From contig JBJXGH010000191.1 of assembly GCA_046153685.1 (NCBI GenBank), positions 1-64,000 on the forward strand: DNA of 64,000 bases, written 5' to 3'. This document shows, one piece after another, positions 30,820 through 39,379 of this stretch. The stretch's first letter is position 1. Each line of letters opens with the position of its first letter. The position numbers and the translations under genes were made by a program. This DNA comes from CAMAPP01 sp046153685 (GTDB lineage Bacteria; Pseudomonadota; Alphaproteobacteria; CADEGL01). The notes below the pieces were generated by a model. The model did no database searches. It saw nothing but the letters and a program-made list of their open reading frames with translations, and was not told where the DNA came from.

Positions 30820-31679
30820 ACCCCGCCCGCGCGCCGCTTTGGGCCGCCGCCGCGGTGTTGTTCGCGGGCTTCTTGTGGAGCCTCCAAGGCCTCACGATCC
30901 GCCTCATCGAGGACGCCTCGAGCGCTCAGATCGTCTATTGGCGCAATCTTGGGCAGTATTCGGCGCTTCTAGCCTTCGTCGCATTGCGCAATCGCGGCCG
31001 GCTGTTCGCCGCCTTTGGCGCTGCGGGGGGGCTTGCGGTCGTCGGCGGGCTGTTCCAGGCGATCTCCAGCATTTCGGTTGTCTTTGCCTTCGGCCTGACG
31101 ACGGTCGCCAATGTGAATTTCATTCTCTCGACCGGCCCGTTCATGGCCGGGCTCGGCGCGTGGCTGGTGCTGCGCGAGCGGCTGTCGCGGCGCACGGTCG
31201 GCGCCATGGTGCTGGGCGCAATCGGCGTCGCGGTGATGATGATCGAGGGTTTGTCGGGTGGCCATCTGCTTGGCAATGCGCTCGCGGTGACCACGACCAT
31301 GGGCTTTGCCGGCTTGGCGGTCGTGCTGCGCGTGCGGCGCCATGTGGACATGCTGCCAACGGTGTGTTGGGGCACGGGCTTCGCCATTCTCGCTGGCTTG
31401 GCGATGACCGAGGGCCATGTTGCGATTCCGACGCAGGATATTGTCCTGTGCCTGTCGATGGGCGCGGCACAAATCGGCTTCGGTCAGATCTTGTTCATAC
31501 TGGCCTCGCGCCACGTTCCCGCCGGGCCATTGGCGTTCCTCACGCTGAGCGAGATCGTGCTCGGGCCGCTTTGGGCCTGGATCGGGGTGAACGAGATCCC
31601 GAACCCGCTCACCCTCGTCGGCGGAGCAATCGTCATCGGCGCGATCGTCTGGCAGACCTTCGGCGAGACCAGGCGCTAG
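30816..31679 (+). CDS. DMT-superfamily EamA transporter
   Basis: The 287-residue membrane protein has two EamA repeats of about five helices each (FLWSLQGLTIRLIED at the start, GFAGLAVVLRVRRHVDM at the second repeat). The ATG at 30816 overlaps the stop of the molybdoenzyme gene (ATGA), so the two are coupled. It may carry that enzyme's substrate or product, which is inference. Its TAG overlaps the convergent ligase's TAG in a CTAG palindrome. Confidence 0.85.
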   Translation: MNPARAPLWAAAAVLFAGFLWSLQGLTIRLIEDASSAQIVYWRNLGQYSALLAFVALRNRGRLFAAFGAAGGLAVVGGLFQAISSISVVFAFGLTTVANVNFILSTGPFMAGLGAWLVLRERLSRRTVGAMVLGAIGVAVMMIEGLSGGHLLGNALAVTTTMGFAGLAVVLRVRRHVDMLPTVCWGTGFAILAGLAMTEGHVAIPTQDIVLCLSMGAAQIGFGQILFILASRHVPAGPLAFLTLSEIVLGPLWAWIGVNEIPNPLTLVGGAIVIGAIVWQTFGETRR

Positions 31680-33316
31680 CGCCAGCGTTTCTCGAACTTG
31701 TCGTAGCTGTTCGCGCGCAAATCCGCGACGCCCGCGACGAGGGCCTTCTTCTCGACCCGGTCGGACGCGGTATAGCCGAAGGAATCGCGGTATTCGATGA
31801 AGCGCGGCACCTTGAACTTCGCGAGATTTTTCTCGCAATGGGCGAGGATGCGCTCGGGCCCGACCTGTTCCTTGGTCAGCCCCGCCTGAAGTTGGACATA
31901 GGCCTTGACCTCCTCGCCCATCACCGGATCGGGCACGGGCACCACGGCGGCGTCCTTGATTTCCGCCATGGTGCGCAGCACCGCCTCGACCTCGCGCGCG
32001 GCCACGTTCTCCCCGCCTCGGCGCACCATTTCCTTGAGCCGGCCGACGATCGTGTAATAGCCGTCGGCGTCCACGCGAAACAAATCGCCGGTGCGGAACC
32101 AGCCGTCGCGGAAGGAATCGCGATTGGCCTCGTCCTTCTTGTAATAGCCGTACATCTGCCCGGCGCCGCGCGTCCACAATTCGCCCACATCGCCCGTCGG
32201 CACGGGCAATCCGTCCTCGCCCATGATCTTGATCTCGCGGTGGGCCGAAGGGATCCCGCATGAGCCCGAGCCCACCATGTGCGTGTCCTCGGGCGGCATA
32301 TAAAGGCATGTCCCGTTCTCGGTCATGCCGTACATCTCGCGCGCGATGACATTGAAGCGCTTCTCGAGCGGGGCGTGGTTTTCCTTGGTGAGGCCGAAGG
32401 TGAAGACGTGCCGCAAGCCGCTCTGGCCATCGAGGGGATGTTCGGGCTGCTTGAACACGGGCTCGAACATGAGGCAGCACTCGAGCGCGTGCGCGCGCAC
32501 CCATGCCATGAAGCTCGCATTGCGCGGCGCCGAGCAGAGATACACGGCGGCACCATCGAAGAAAGCCATCGGCACGATGAACATGGGATCGATATAGAAA
32601 AAATACTGCGCGATCAGCAGGCGCTGGAACGATTTTCGCGTCTGATAAAGCACCGTGCGCGCCATCTGCAGCCAAAAGCGCTGCGGCACAATGCAGCCCT
32701 TGGGAAACCCCGTCGTACCCGAGGTGTATTGGATATTGGAGGGATCGTCCAAGCCGCCTTCCTCGACCGGCAGGGCGCGGGGGTCCGCGGCGGCGACGAT
32801 CGTCTCCCAATCGTGCGCCGCGCCCGCAACCGCCCCGCCATGGGCGATCACGCGCGCCGCGACGAGGCCCGGCGGCCTCTTGCCCACGCCCGCGAGAACC
32901 GCCGCGAATTCCGCATGGATCACCAAGGCCTCGGCCTCGGCGTCGTTCAGCACATATTCGAGTTCGCGCGCGGTGTAGCGCACATTGACCGGAATCATCA
33001 CGCAGCCGAGGCGGCAAAGAGCAAGCCAAGTCACGGGATAAGCGCCGAGATTGGGCAGCATGACCGCGACATGAGCGCCCTTGCCCAGACCGAGCGCCGC
33101 CAGCGCCACGGCGCAAGAATCGACCCGGTCGCGGAGCTGGGCGTAACTCAGGGTCTCGCCCGTCTCGAAGAACACCAAAGCCTTCTTGTCTTGATATTTC
33201 GCCGCCGCCTCGGCCAGCAGGGCGTAAAGGCTCGTCGGCAAGGACGAGGCTTCGAGCGCGCGCTGCTCGCGGAATATGGCGCGATGGCGCGCCCAAATGC
33301 GTTCGATATCGGTCAT
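31676..33316 (-). CDS. AMP-binding acyl-CoA ligase
   Basis: The 546-residue enzyme activates a carboxylic acid to its CoA thioester via an acyl-adenylate. The ANL-family P-loop is YTSGTTGFPKGCIVPQ, A5 is MYGMTENGTC, A7 is WFRTGDLFRVDADGYY and A8 is GRLKEMVRRGGENVAAREVE; the catalytic Lys near the C-terminus lies in RVEKKALV. The ATG at 33316 gives the family start. A MaoC hydratase diverges from it, suggesting a shared acyl-CoA context; crotonobetaine/carnitine or fatty-acid substrates are possible. Confidence 0.88.
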   Translation of the reverse strand: MTDIERIWARHRAIFREQRALEASSLPTSLYALLAEAAAKYQDKKALVFFETGETLSYAQLRDRVDSCAVALAALGLGKGAHVAVMLPNLGAYPVTWLALCRLGCVMIPVNVRYTARELEYVLNDAEAEALVIHAEFAAVLAGVGKRPPGLVAARVIAHGGAVAGAAHDWETIVAAADPRALPVEEGGLDDPSNIQYTSGTTGFPKGCIVPQRFWLQMARTVLYQTRKSFQRLLIAQYFFYIDPMFIVPMAFFDGAAVYLCSAPRNASFMAWVRAHALECCLMFEPVFKQPEHPLDGQSGLRHVFTFGLTKENHAPLEKRFNVIAREMYGMTENGTCLYMPPEDTHMVGSGSCGIPSAHREIKIMGEDGLPVPTGDVGELWTRGAGQMYGYYKKDEANRDSFRDGWFRTGDLFRVDADGYYTIVGRLKEMVRRGGENVAAREVEAVLRTMAEIKDAAVVPVPDPVMGEEVKAYVQLQAGLTKEQVGPERILAHCEKNLAKFKVPRFIEYRDSFGYTASDRVEKKALVAGVADLRANSYDKFEKRWR

Positions 33317-33428
33317 GATTTTCCTCGCGACTGCGCGATGATGTCCTTGGGACGCGCGCCGGATCAAGCACTTCTGATAGACTTGATGCGCCGCCATTCG
33401 GGGCTGGGCTGCTTGCCAGGAGGGGACC

Positions 33429-33899
33429 ATGACGGATTTCCGCATCGCCACGGGGAAAAGCCTCGTCGGCCAAGAGATTCATCTGTCCGACTGGGTGACG
33501 ATCACTCAGGAGATGGTCACGGGCTTTGCCGCCGCAACGCTCGACCCCGATTGGATGCACGTTGATGTCGCGCGCTCGCGCCGCGAAAGCCCCTATGGCG
33601 AGACCATCGTCCAAGGCTTTCTCATGCAATCGCTCATCATCTATTTCACGCACAAGGGCGGCGCCCAACCCTCCGACGTGGCCTATGGCTTGAATTACGG
33701 CATGGACAAGGTGCGGTTCCTGGTGCCGGTGCGCACGGGATCGCGCGTGCGCGATCGGATCACGCTCGCGGCCTTCGACGAGCGCGCGCCGGGGCGCTAC
33801 CTCCAGCGCTCGCACCACGTCGTCGAGGTCGAGGGCGAAACCAAACCCGCCGTGATCGCCGATTGGCTGACCCTGTGGTTCAAGGAACTCGATTCCTGA
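33429..33899 (+). CDS. MaoC-like enoyl-CoA hydratase
   Basis: The 156-residue hot-dog protein has the hydratase-2 pattern, with catalytic-type Asp and His in LDPDWMHVDVARSR and later FLVPVRTGSRVRDRI. AGGGGA lies directly upstream of the ATG at 33429. It probably hydrates an enoyl-CoA. It diverges from the acyl-CoA ligase and converges on a thioesterase gene, ending 4 bp from it. Confidence 0.87.
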   Translation: MTDFRIATGKSLVGQEIHLSDWVTITQEMVTGFAAATLDPDWMHVDVARSRRESPYGETIVQGFLMQSLIIYFTHKGGAQPSDVAYGLNYGMDKVRFLVPVRTGSRVRDRITLAAFDERAPGRYLQRSHHVVEVEGETKPAVIADWLTLWFKELDS

Positions 33900-33903
33900 G
33901 GGG

Positions 33904-34392
33904 TTAGACTTTCTTCGGCGCAAAGCCGATGGCGCGCCCGGCCTGTTCGGGCATGGGCAAGGTCTTGTGCGTGCGCCAGACCGCATCGAGCCGCGCGCGT
34001 GCGTCCGCGGGCCACGGGACCGAACGCCGCGCCTTCAAATCGACGTGGAGGTACATGACCTCGTTTGTCGCCGCGAGAAAGCCCTTCTCGGCGTGGTACA
34101 TGCGAAAGAAGGCACGGTTGCGCTTGTCGTCATGGCCCAAGAGCTGGGCCGTCATGCGCAGCCGGTCGCCCTCGCGCACCTCGCCGAGGAAATTGATGTG
34201 CGTCTCGACCGCAAATTGCGCGCAATCCTCGCGCGCGCGGTAATTCTCCGATAGATCGAGATAGGCATAAAAATCGCGCGCCGCATACTCGAAAGCCAAA
34301 AGGTAGTAGCCGATATTCATGTGACCGGAATAATCGATCCATTCCGTGCGCACGGTCTGGTCCAGGCAGGCGAATTCCTCAACTTGGCTCAT
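33904..34392 (-). CDS. hot-dog acyl-CoA thioesterase
   Basis: The 162-residue protein resembles the 4-hydroxybenzoyl-CoA thioesterase group: VRTEWIDYSGHMNIGYYLLAFEYA holds the catalytic Asp of the family (WIDYSGHMN), followed by ETHINFLGEVREGDRL. The ATG at 34392 is chosen because similarity begins there; the frame is open further up without similarity. Related thioesterases sit in carnitine-dehydrogenase loci, so a quaternary-amine role is possible but not shown. Confidence 0.85.
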   Translation of the reverse strand: MSQVEEFACLDQTVRTEWIDYSGHMNIGYYLLAFEYAARDFYAYLDLSENYRAREDCAQFAVETHINFLGEVREGDRLRMTAQLLGHDDKRNRAFFRMYHAEKGFLAATNEVMYLHVDLKARRSVPWPADARARLDAVWRTHKTLPMPEQAGRAIGFAPKKV

Positions 34393-34500
34393 GGTTCCTC
34401 CGCGGGTCCGGCACTTTAGGAACACCGCCGCGCGCGGTAAAGGCGCCGGTTGCGAGTCCGGGACCGGGACGCCAGGATGACCGCGGCGAACGGAGAGGCG

Positions 34501-35274
34501 ATGATGCAGAACGACACCAGCCGCGTTGCGACCGGCGGCAAGGCGGTTTACGGCGCCTGCCTCGGCATTCTGATGCTGGACGCGCGGTTCCCGCGTATTC
34601 CAGGCGATATGGGCAACGCCACGACCTGGCCATTCCCCGTGCTGTACAAGGTCGTGCCGGGCGCCACGCCCGAACGCGTGGTGCTGCAAGGTGCTACGGG
34701 CCTGCTCGACACATTTCTCGAAGCCGCCGCCGAACTCGTGCATATCGGCGCCGACGGCATCACCACCAATTGCGGCTTTCTATCGCTCTATCAGGCCGAT
34801 ATCGCGCGCCATTGCCGCGTGCCCGTCGCGACTTCGAGCCTCATGCAGGTGCCCTTCGTTCAGGCCCTGCTACCGCCGGGCAAGCGCGTGGGCGTACTCA
34901 CGGTGAGCGCGCGCACGCTCACCCCCGCCCATCTCGCCGCCGCCCATGTGCCGCTCGATACGCCGATCGAAGGCACGGATGGCGGCCGCGAATTCACCCG
35001 CGTGCTGATGGGCAATATCGAACGCCTCGACGGCGCCCTCGCCGAGCAGGACATCCTGGACGCGGGCGACAGGTTGTTGAAAAGGGCGCCGGACGTGGGC
35101 GCGATCGTGCTCGAATGCACGAACATGGTGCCCTATGCGCGCGCGCTGCGGCGCAGGCTCGATTTGCCGGTGTTCGACATCTATAACTTCATCTCCTGGT
35201 TCCACGCCGCGCTGTCGCCGCGCGATTTCGGCCCGCCAGGCTCTGCCCCCGGCGCGCACGCGACCATTCCCTGA
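34501..35274 (+). CDS. aspartate/glutamate racemase family protein
   Basis: The 257-residue protein has the two-cysteine pattern of the Asp/Glu/hydantoin racemase superfamily: the first in GITTNCGFLSLYQ, the second in VLECTNMVPYAR. The start is ambiguous between ATGs at 34501 and 34504, preceded by GGAGAGG; earlier in-frame ATGs have poorer context. The family includes racemases and C-C lyases such as arylmalonate decarboxylase, so the reaction cannot be fixed. A methyltransferase gene follows after 18 bp. Confidence 0.8.
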   Translation: MMQNDTSRVATGGKAVYGACLGILMLDARFPRIPGDMGNATTWPFPVLYKVVPGATPERVVLQGATGLLDTFLEAAAELVHIGADGITTNCGFLSLYQADIARHCRVPVATSSLMQVPFVQALLPPGKRVGVLTVSARTLTPAHLAAAHVPLDTPIEGTDGGREFTRVLMGNIERLDGALAEQDILDAGDRLLKRAPDVGAIVLECTNMVPYARALRRRLDLPVFDIYNFISWFHAALSPRDFGPPGSAPGAHATIP

Positions 35275-35292
35275 CGCGAGATCAAGCGCAAC

Positions 35293-35985
35293 ATGACCGA
35301 CCATCCCCGAGCAGACATCGCGGTTCTCGCCGACGATCCGGTGAAGAACCATCCGACGCGCGGCGAGCAGCTCGACATCCTTGCGAGCCTTGCGGCGGAT
35401 CTTTTGAAGCCTGGCGACTCGCTGATCGATTTGGGCGTGGGTGTCGGCTATGTCGCGCGCATGATCGCCGCGCGCGTGCCGGATCTCGAATTCACGGGCA
35501 TCGATTTGAAGCCCGCCTCGCTCGCCGAGGCGCGCGCGTGCCTTTCGCCGCTAGTGGGCAAACTATGCCTCGTCGAGGGCGATTTGAACGCGCTCGATTC
35601 CCTCGCCGTCCCCGGCGGGACGTTCCGCTGCGCGGTGTCGGTGCTGACCTTTCACGACCTTCCCGATGACGCCAAGCGCCGGGCGATCGCGTGGATCGCG
35701 CGCCATCTGCAACCGGGCGGTGTGTTCTTGTTCCTCGACCGGGTGCGGCTCGACGAGGCGGCGCTGTTCCCGCTTCAAGTATCGCTTTGGAATCGGATGA
35801 CCCGCGTTTATGGCGCGTCCATGCGCCGCGCGGATACTTACGAGGATTATCTGGCCGACCTCACCGCGACGAACCGGGTGGCGCGTTTCAAGGACTACCT
35901 GTCCTGGTTCGCCGCCGAGGGCCTCGCCGCCGATTGCATTCACCGGCACGGCAATATCGCTCTGTTCGGCGCGGCGAAGACCTAG
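35293..35985 (+). CDS. class I SAM-dependent methyltransferase
   Basis: The 230-residue protein has motif I (LIDLGVGVGYVAR) and an acidic post-I loop (FTGIDLKPAS) of Rossmann-fold methyltransferases, then CAVSVLTFHDLPDDAK and PGGVFLFLDRV. It resembles small-molecule methyltransferases. It follows the racemase-family gene by 18 bp and may be cotranscribed. The substrate is unknown. Confidence 0.83.
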   Translation: MTDHPRADIAVLADDPVKNHPTRGEQLDILASLAADLLKPGDSLIDLGVGVGYVARMIAARVPDLEFTGIDLKPASLAEARACLSPLVGKLCLVEGDLNALDSLAVPGGTFRCAVSVLTFHDLPDDAKRRAIAWIARHLQPGGVFLFLDRVRLDEAALFPLQVSLWNRMTRVYGASMRRADTYEDYLADLTATNRVARFKDYLSWFAAEGLAADCIHRHGNIALFGAAKT

Positions 35986-35992
35986 ACCGCGT

Positions 35993-36598
35993 TCAGGCCC
36001 GGACCACCGCCGCGACCTCGTGATAGCTGCGCACGGGTTCCTTGGCGAGCATGGCGGCATAAGGTGTCACGGTTGCTTGGTAGGCGCCGTCGCGCTCGTT
36101 CGCCTCGCAATCGGCCTTCGAGCCCCAGAGCGTGAGCGATACGAGTTCACCTGTCTTGCGGTCGGCAAACAGGTACGCGCCGCGAAATCCCGGCTCGGCC
36201 TTGTACGCCGCCACCCGTTCCGGCAACCCGGCAAGAACCTCGGCAAAGCGGTCGATCTTGAACCAGGGCTTCGCTAGGCGCGCCCAACCGACGGGATCGG
36301 GACGGCCCGAGGCCACGGCGGCGGCGACGGTGTAATAATGTTTGTCGGGCTCGGTTTTGCGCAGCTCCCGGAACGGCGTTTCGGCGGCGGTGAAATGCCC
36401 GCCCTGTTCGTTGGCGCGGCAGGATGGCTCGTCGGCGAAGATGACGACCGATACGGACTTGCCGGTCGCGGGATCGAGCAGCAGGAAACCGGCCTCGAAC
36501 CCCTTGCCGCGATAATCGGCGACCGAGAGCGGCCACATGCGCCGCACATCGGCCAGGCGTTCGGTCTTGAAGGTCACGTAATTGACGCGTCCGAACAT
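35993..36598 (-). CDS. tandem dimeric alpha+beta barrel protein
   Basis: The 201-residue protein is an internal duplication. Both halves repeat the pattern GFxxGxLxxDxxTGKxVSxxxxxDxxxCxANExxG: FEAGFLLLDPATGKSVSVVI in the first and FRGAYLFADRKTGELVSLTL in the second. The repeats resemble antibiotic-biosynthesis-monooxygenase-like ferredoxin-fold domains that normally dimerise; here two are fused. No catalytic motif is evident. The ATG at 36598 begins the first repeat. A GYD-domain gene lies 10 bp upstream on the same strand. Confidence 0.7.
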   Translation of the reverse strand: MFGRVNYVTFKTERLADVRRMWPLSVADYRGKGFEAGFLLLDPATGKSVSVVIFADEPSCRANEQGGHFTAAETPFRELRKTEPDKHYYTVAAAVASGRPDPVGWARLAKPWFKIDRFAEVLAGLPERVAAYKAEPGFRGAYLFADRKTGELVSLTLWGSKADCEANERDGAYQATVTPYAAMLAKEPVRSYHEVAAVVRA

Positions 36599-36608
36599 GG
36601 CATTCCCC

Positions 36609-36941
36609 TCAGCGTTTGCGCCGGCGCGCGGGTGCCGGTTTTTCGAGCGCGGCCAATCCCTTGAGAATCCGGGTGTATTGCGGCTTGGTGAAGGCCTTGA
36701 GCGTGTTCGAGCGGATGGCACCCCACGCGCCAACCGCCAAGAGGAACTGCGCCATCGCCTCGTCGCTCGGACATTCGAAGACGACGACGAAATCGTATTC
36801 GCCCATCGTCATGTAGTAATCCTTGATGCGCCCACCGAGGCGTTTCATCAGCGCGCGGCCGCGATCCGAGCGGCTCAGCGAATCCTTCATGGTCTTCACG
36901 CCCTGCTCGGTCAGGTTCATGAGCGCGATATAGGTGTTCAT
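36609..36941 (-). CDS. GYD domain-containing protein
   Basis: The 110-residue protein matches the GYD family, a dimeric alpha-beta barrel of unknown function: TYIALMNLTEQGVKTMKDS, a GRIKDYYMTMGEYDFVVVFE core, and a basic tail (PAPARRRKR). The signature GEYD sits at the usual place. The ATG at 36941 gives the standard start. It is the upstream partner of the tandem barrel protein and probably in one operon with it. Confidence 0.87.
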   Translation of the reverse strand: MNTYIALMNLTEQGVKTMKDSLSRSDRGRALMKRLGGRIKDYYMTMGEYDFVVVFECPSDEAMAQFLLAVGAWGAIRSNTLKAFTKPQYTRILKGLAALEKPAPARRRKR

Positions 36942-37019
36942 GTCGTCCCCTTGGTTTCCGGCGGCATCCGCCCCATCGCGCTCCAGCCTAGTCGCGCGCA
37001 CCAACAAAGGACAGGCGCG

Positions 37020-37880
37020 TTAGGACGCACGGGCGCGCGCGAGATGGGCGAGAAGAAGCTCGCCGAGAATCGGCAGGAGCGAAAGCGACACGGCATGGCC
37101 CGCGCCCGCGATCACCTCAAGACGCGCGCCGGGAATTCGTCGAGCCAAGTCCTCGCCGTGCGCGCGGCCGAAATATTTGTCTTCGGCGGCCTGAATAACG
37201 GTGGTGGGTGCACGAACGGCCGAGAGCATCTCGTAATGGGGTGGACTTTCGCGCATCGCCGCGCCTTGACGCCCTACCCCTTCGGGGTTGTAGCCGCGCG
37301 CGAGCAGCAAATCGATCCAGATACGCTTCTCGTCCGCCGAACGCGCATGCAGGCTGCCATCGGAATGGGCGAGGACGGCTTGCAGCCGCGCCTCGGCGTC
37401 CCGGCCGTCCTTCACCGGGTCCGCTGGGCTGGGCGTAACCATCGGGCGGCCGATAGGCGGCAGTCCCGGCGCGCGCGAGGTCGAGAAAAGCGGAACCAGG
37501 CTTGTGACCAATTCGGGCCTTTGCGCCGCAAGGATTTGGGCGACACAGCCGCCCATGGAAAATCCGACAACATGCGCGCGCGCGATGCCCAAGCCATCGA
37601 GCAGGCCCGCGGCGTCGGCCGCCAAATCCGATAGCGAATAGGCCCTCTGGCCGGCGGGCGGTCCCGCCTGCCCGCCGCCATTGAGCCAAGTCGAACGGCC
37701 GCAATCGCGCGTATCGAACCGGAGCGTCCGATAGCCCAAATCGGCCAAGCGCCAGACCAGGCCGGCGGGCCAGTGATGGATGGTGTCGATGAGGCCGGAG
37801 ACGATGAAGGCGACCTCGCCCCGGGGCGGGCCAGAAAGCTCATAGGCGAGCTCGACCTCGCCCACGCGCAGCAAAGCCAT
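37020..37880 (-). CDS. alpha/beta hydrolase
   Basis: The 286-residue enzyme has the nucleophile elbow GFSMGGCVAQ, an oxyanion-side TRDCGRS segment, a late acid (AAEDKYFG) and the catalytic His in GAGHAVSL. The ATG at 37880 begins the family sequence (LLRVGEVELAYELSG). The general fold is certain; the substrate is not. It starts 1 bp after the M48 protease gene stop on the same strand, so it is probably cotranscribed with it. Confidence 0.87.
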   Translation of the reverse strand: MALLRVGEVELAYELSGPPRGEVAFIVSGLIDTIHHWPAGLVWRLADLGYRTLRFDTRDCGRSTWLNGGGQAGPPAGQRAYSLSDLAADAAGLLDGLGIARAHVVGFSMGGCVAQILAAQRPELVTSLVPLFSTSRAPGLPPIGRPMVTPSPADPVKDGRDAEARLQAVLAHSDGSLHARSADEKRIWIDLLLARGYNPEGVGRQGAAMRESPPHYEMLSAVRAPTTVIQAAEDKYFGRAHGEDLARRIPGARLEVIAGAGHAVSLSLLPILGELLLAHLARARAS

Positions 37881-37881
37881 A

Positions 37882-39366
37882 CTAATCGTCCACGATCTTG
37901 ACGAGCGCGCCGGCCTTGAGCGGCTCGCCCGCACGCAGACCATTCAACACCGAGAAGCGCTCGACCTTGTAATCGTCGAACGGCATGGCCGCGGCGATTT
38001 TCTCTGCGCTTTCGCCCGCGCGCACCTGATGCAGGCGAATGCGATAAGGAACCTGCTTGGCCGCCTCGGCTTCGGTCATGATCTTGAAGCTGTGCGTCGT
38101 GCGCCCAAATCCTTCGCGCAATTTCTGGGCCTCGGCCGGAGGCGCGACGAACAGAAAACGATAGACAACGCGCTTGTCCAGCCTGATCGCCACCAAGTGC
38201 AGCTCGACCGCGCCGCCGCCCTGCACCGAGGCACGCGCCGAAGCACTCGCAGCCTCCAGGCCGTTCACTTTCAGGGTTTCGACATCGCGCAGATTGAGGC
38301 CGCGCGCCCAGACCCGCGTCAAATAATTTTGCGTCGTGCCCACGGTGTCCTTGGTCGTCAAGTCGAACAGGATGCGCGCCTTGTCGGGGCCGCTGGCCAT
38401 TACCTGGGTCGGGGAGTTGAACAGGCGGAAATTGGCCGGCACCTCGAAGCGAAACCGGAGTTTCGGATGGACGAACTCCCGGTTGCGCACGAAGCCGTTG
38501 TCGCGGTCACCACCATAATAGAGGCCGTCGATGCGATGCAGATAGCTCGCCGCGCCGACCTCGACCGGCCCCGCGGGCATCTGGCGCCTGGCCTCGGCGG
38601 CGGAGTCGATTACACGCTTGGCCGCGCGCGGATGGGTCGCAAACAGACTGTAGCGGTCCGAGCCCGATCGTCCGGCAAGCTTGTCCTCAAGCTGGCTGCT
38701 CATTTCGAGACTGTTCATGAATGACGACATGCCCATGGGATCGTAGCCGTGCTTGGCGATGTAGCGGATGCCGAGCGTATCGGCTTCGGATTCCTGGTCG
38801 CGGGAATAGCTCGCAAGAAAGGCCATGGCGCCGTAATCGGCGATACCCTGGCTGAGGCCACCCGTGGCGGCGCCGAGAATGCCGAGCAAAACCTGCGCCC
38901 CGACCGTCTGACTGTAGCGCTCCGCCGTGTGACGGGCGGTAACGTGGCCGATTTCGTGCCCGATCACGCCCGCAAGCTCCGCCTCGTTATTTGCGAGCGC
39001 GAGCAATCCGCTCGTGATGTAAATGAAGCCGCCGGGCAGGGCAAAGGCGTTCACGATATCGCTGTTCAGTACCGTGAACGTCCATTTAAGGTCGGGCCGC
39101 TCGGATATGCTGGCGACCTTTTGCCCTAGCGCGTCCACATAGGCGCGGATCTTTTGGTCTTCGTGCTCGCCGCCGAATTCCGCGATGATCAACGGATGTT
39201 GCTGCTGGCCGATGCGCAATTCCTCGGAGGAGGACATGAGGCCGGTGAAGGCCGTGCGTCCGGCGGGATTGGTCTCGCACGAGGCAAGAGCCACGAAGGC
39301 GAGCGCGGCGATACCCGCGCGCAAGCGGCGGCCCAGATTCGGGCTTCGGCGATTCTCTGGGATCAT
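37882..39366 (-). CDS. M48-family metalloprotease lipoprotein, BepA-like
   Basis: The 494-residue protein is exported as a lipoprotein: its hydrophobic N-terminus ends in the lipobox LASC (VALASCETNP), with Glu at +2, consistent with outer-membrane sorting. The zinc-protease motif is in VIGHEIGHVTARH, with a third ligand expected in SEADTLGIRY. The C-terminus has a LysM-like end (VRAGESAEKIAAAM to LKAGALVKIV) that may bind peptidoglycan. BepA-type proteases act in outer-membrane protein quality control. Confidence 0.88.
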   Translation of the reverse strand: MIPENRRSPNLGRRLRAGIAALAFVALASCETNPAGRTAFTGLMSSSEELRIGQQQHPLIIAEFGGEHEDQKIRAYVDALGQKVASISERPDLKWTFTVLNSDIVNAFALPGGFIYITSGLLALANNEAELAGVIGHEIGHVTARHTAERYSQTVGAQVLLGILGAATGGLSQGIADYGAMAFLASYSRDQESEADTLGIRYIAKHGYDPMGMSSFMNSLEMSSQLEDKLAGRSGSDRYSLFATHPRAAKRVIDSAAEARRQMPAGPVEVGAASYLHRIDGLYYGGDRDNGFVRNREFVHPKLRFRFEVPANFRLFNSPTQVMASGPDKARILFDLTTKDTVGTTQNYLTRVWARGLNLRDVETLKVNGLEAASASARASVQGGGAVELHLVAIRLDKRVVYRFLFVAPPAEAQKLREGFGRTTHSFKIMTEAEAAKQVPYRIRLHQVRAGESAEKIAAAMPFDDYKVERFSVLNGLRAGEPLKAGALVKIVDD

Positions 39367-39379
39367 GTCGGCACCGGCA

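Noticed and set aside
30969..33986. Very long (about 1000-codon) open frame antisense to the acyl-CoA ligase
   Set aside because: It is a shadow of GC-rich coding DNA; its translation is low-complexity and the sense gene has full family motifs.
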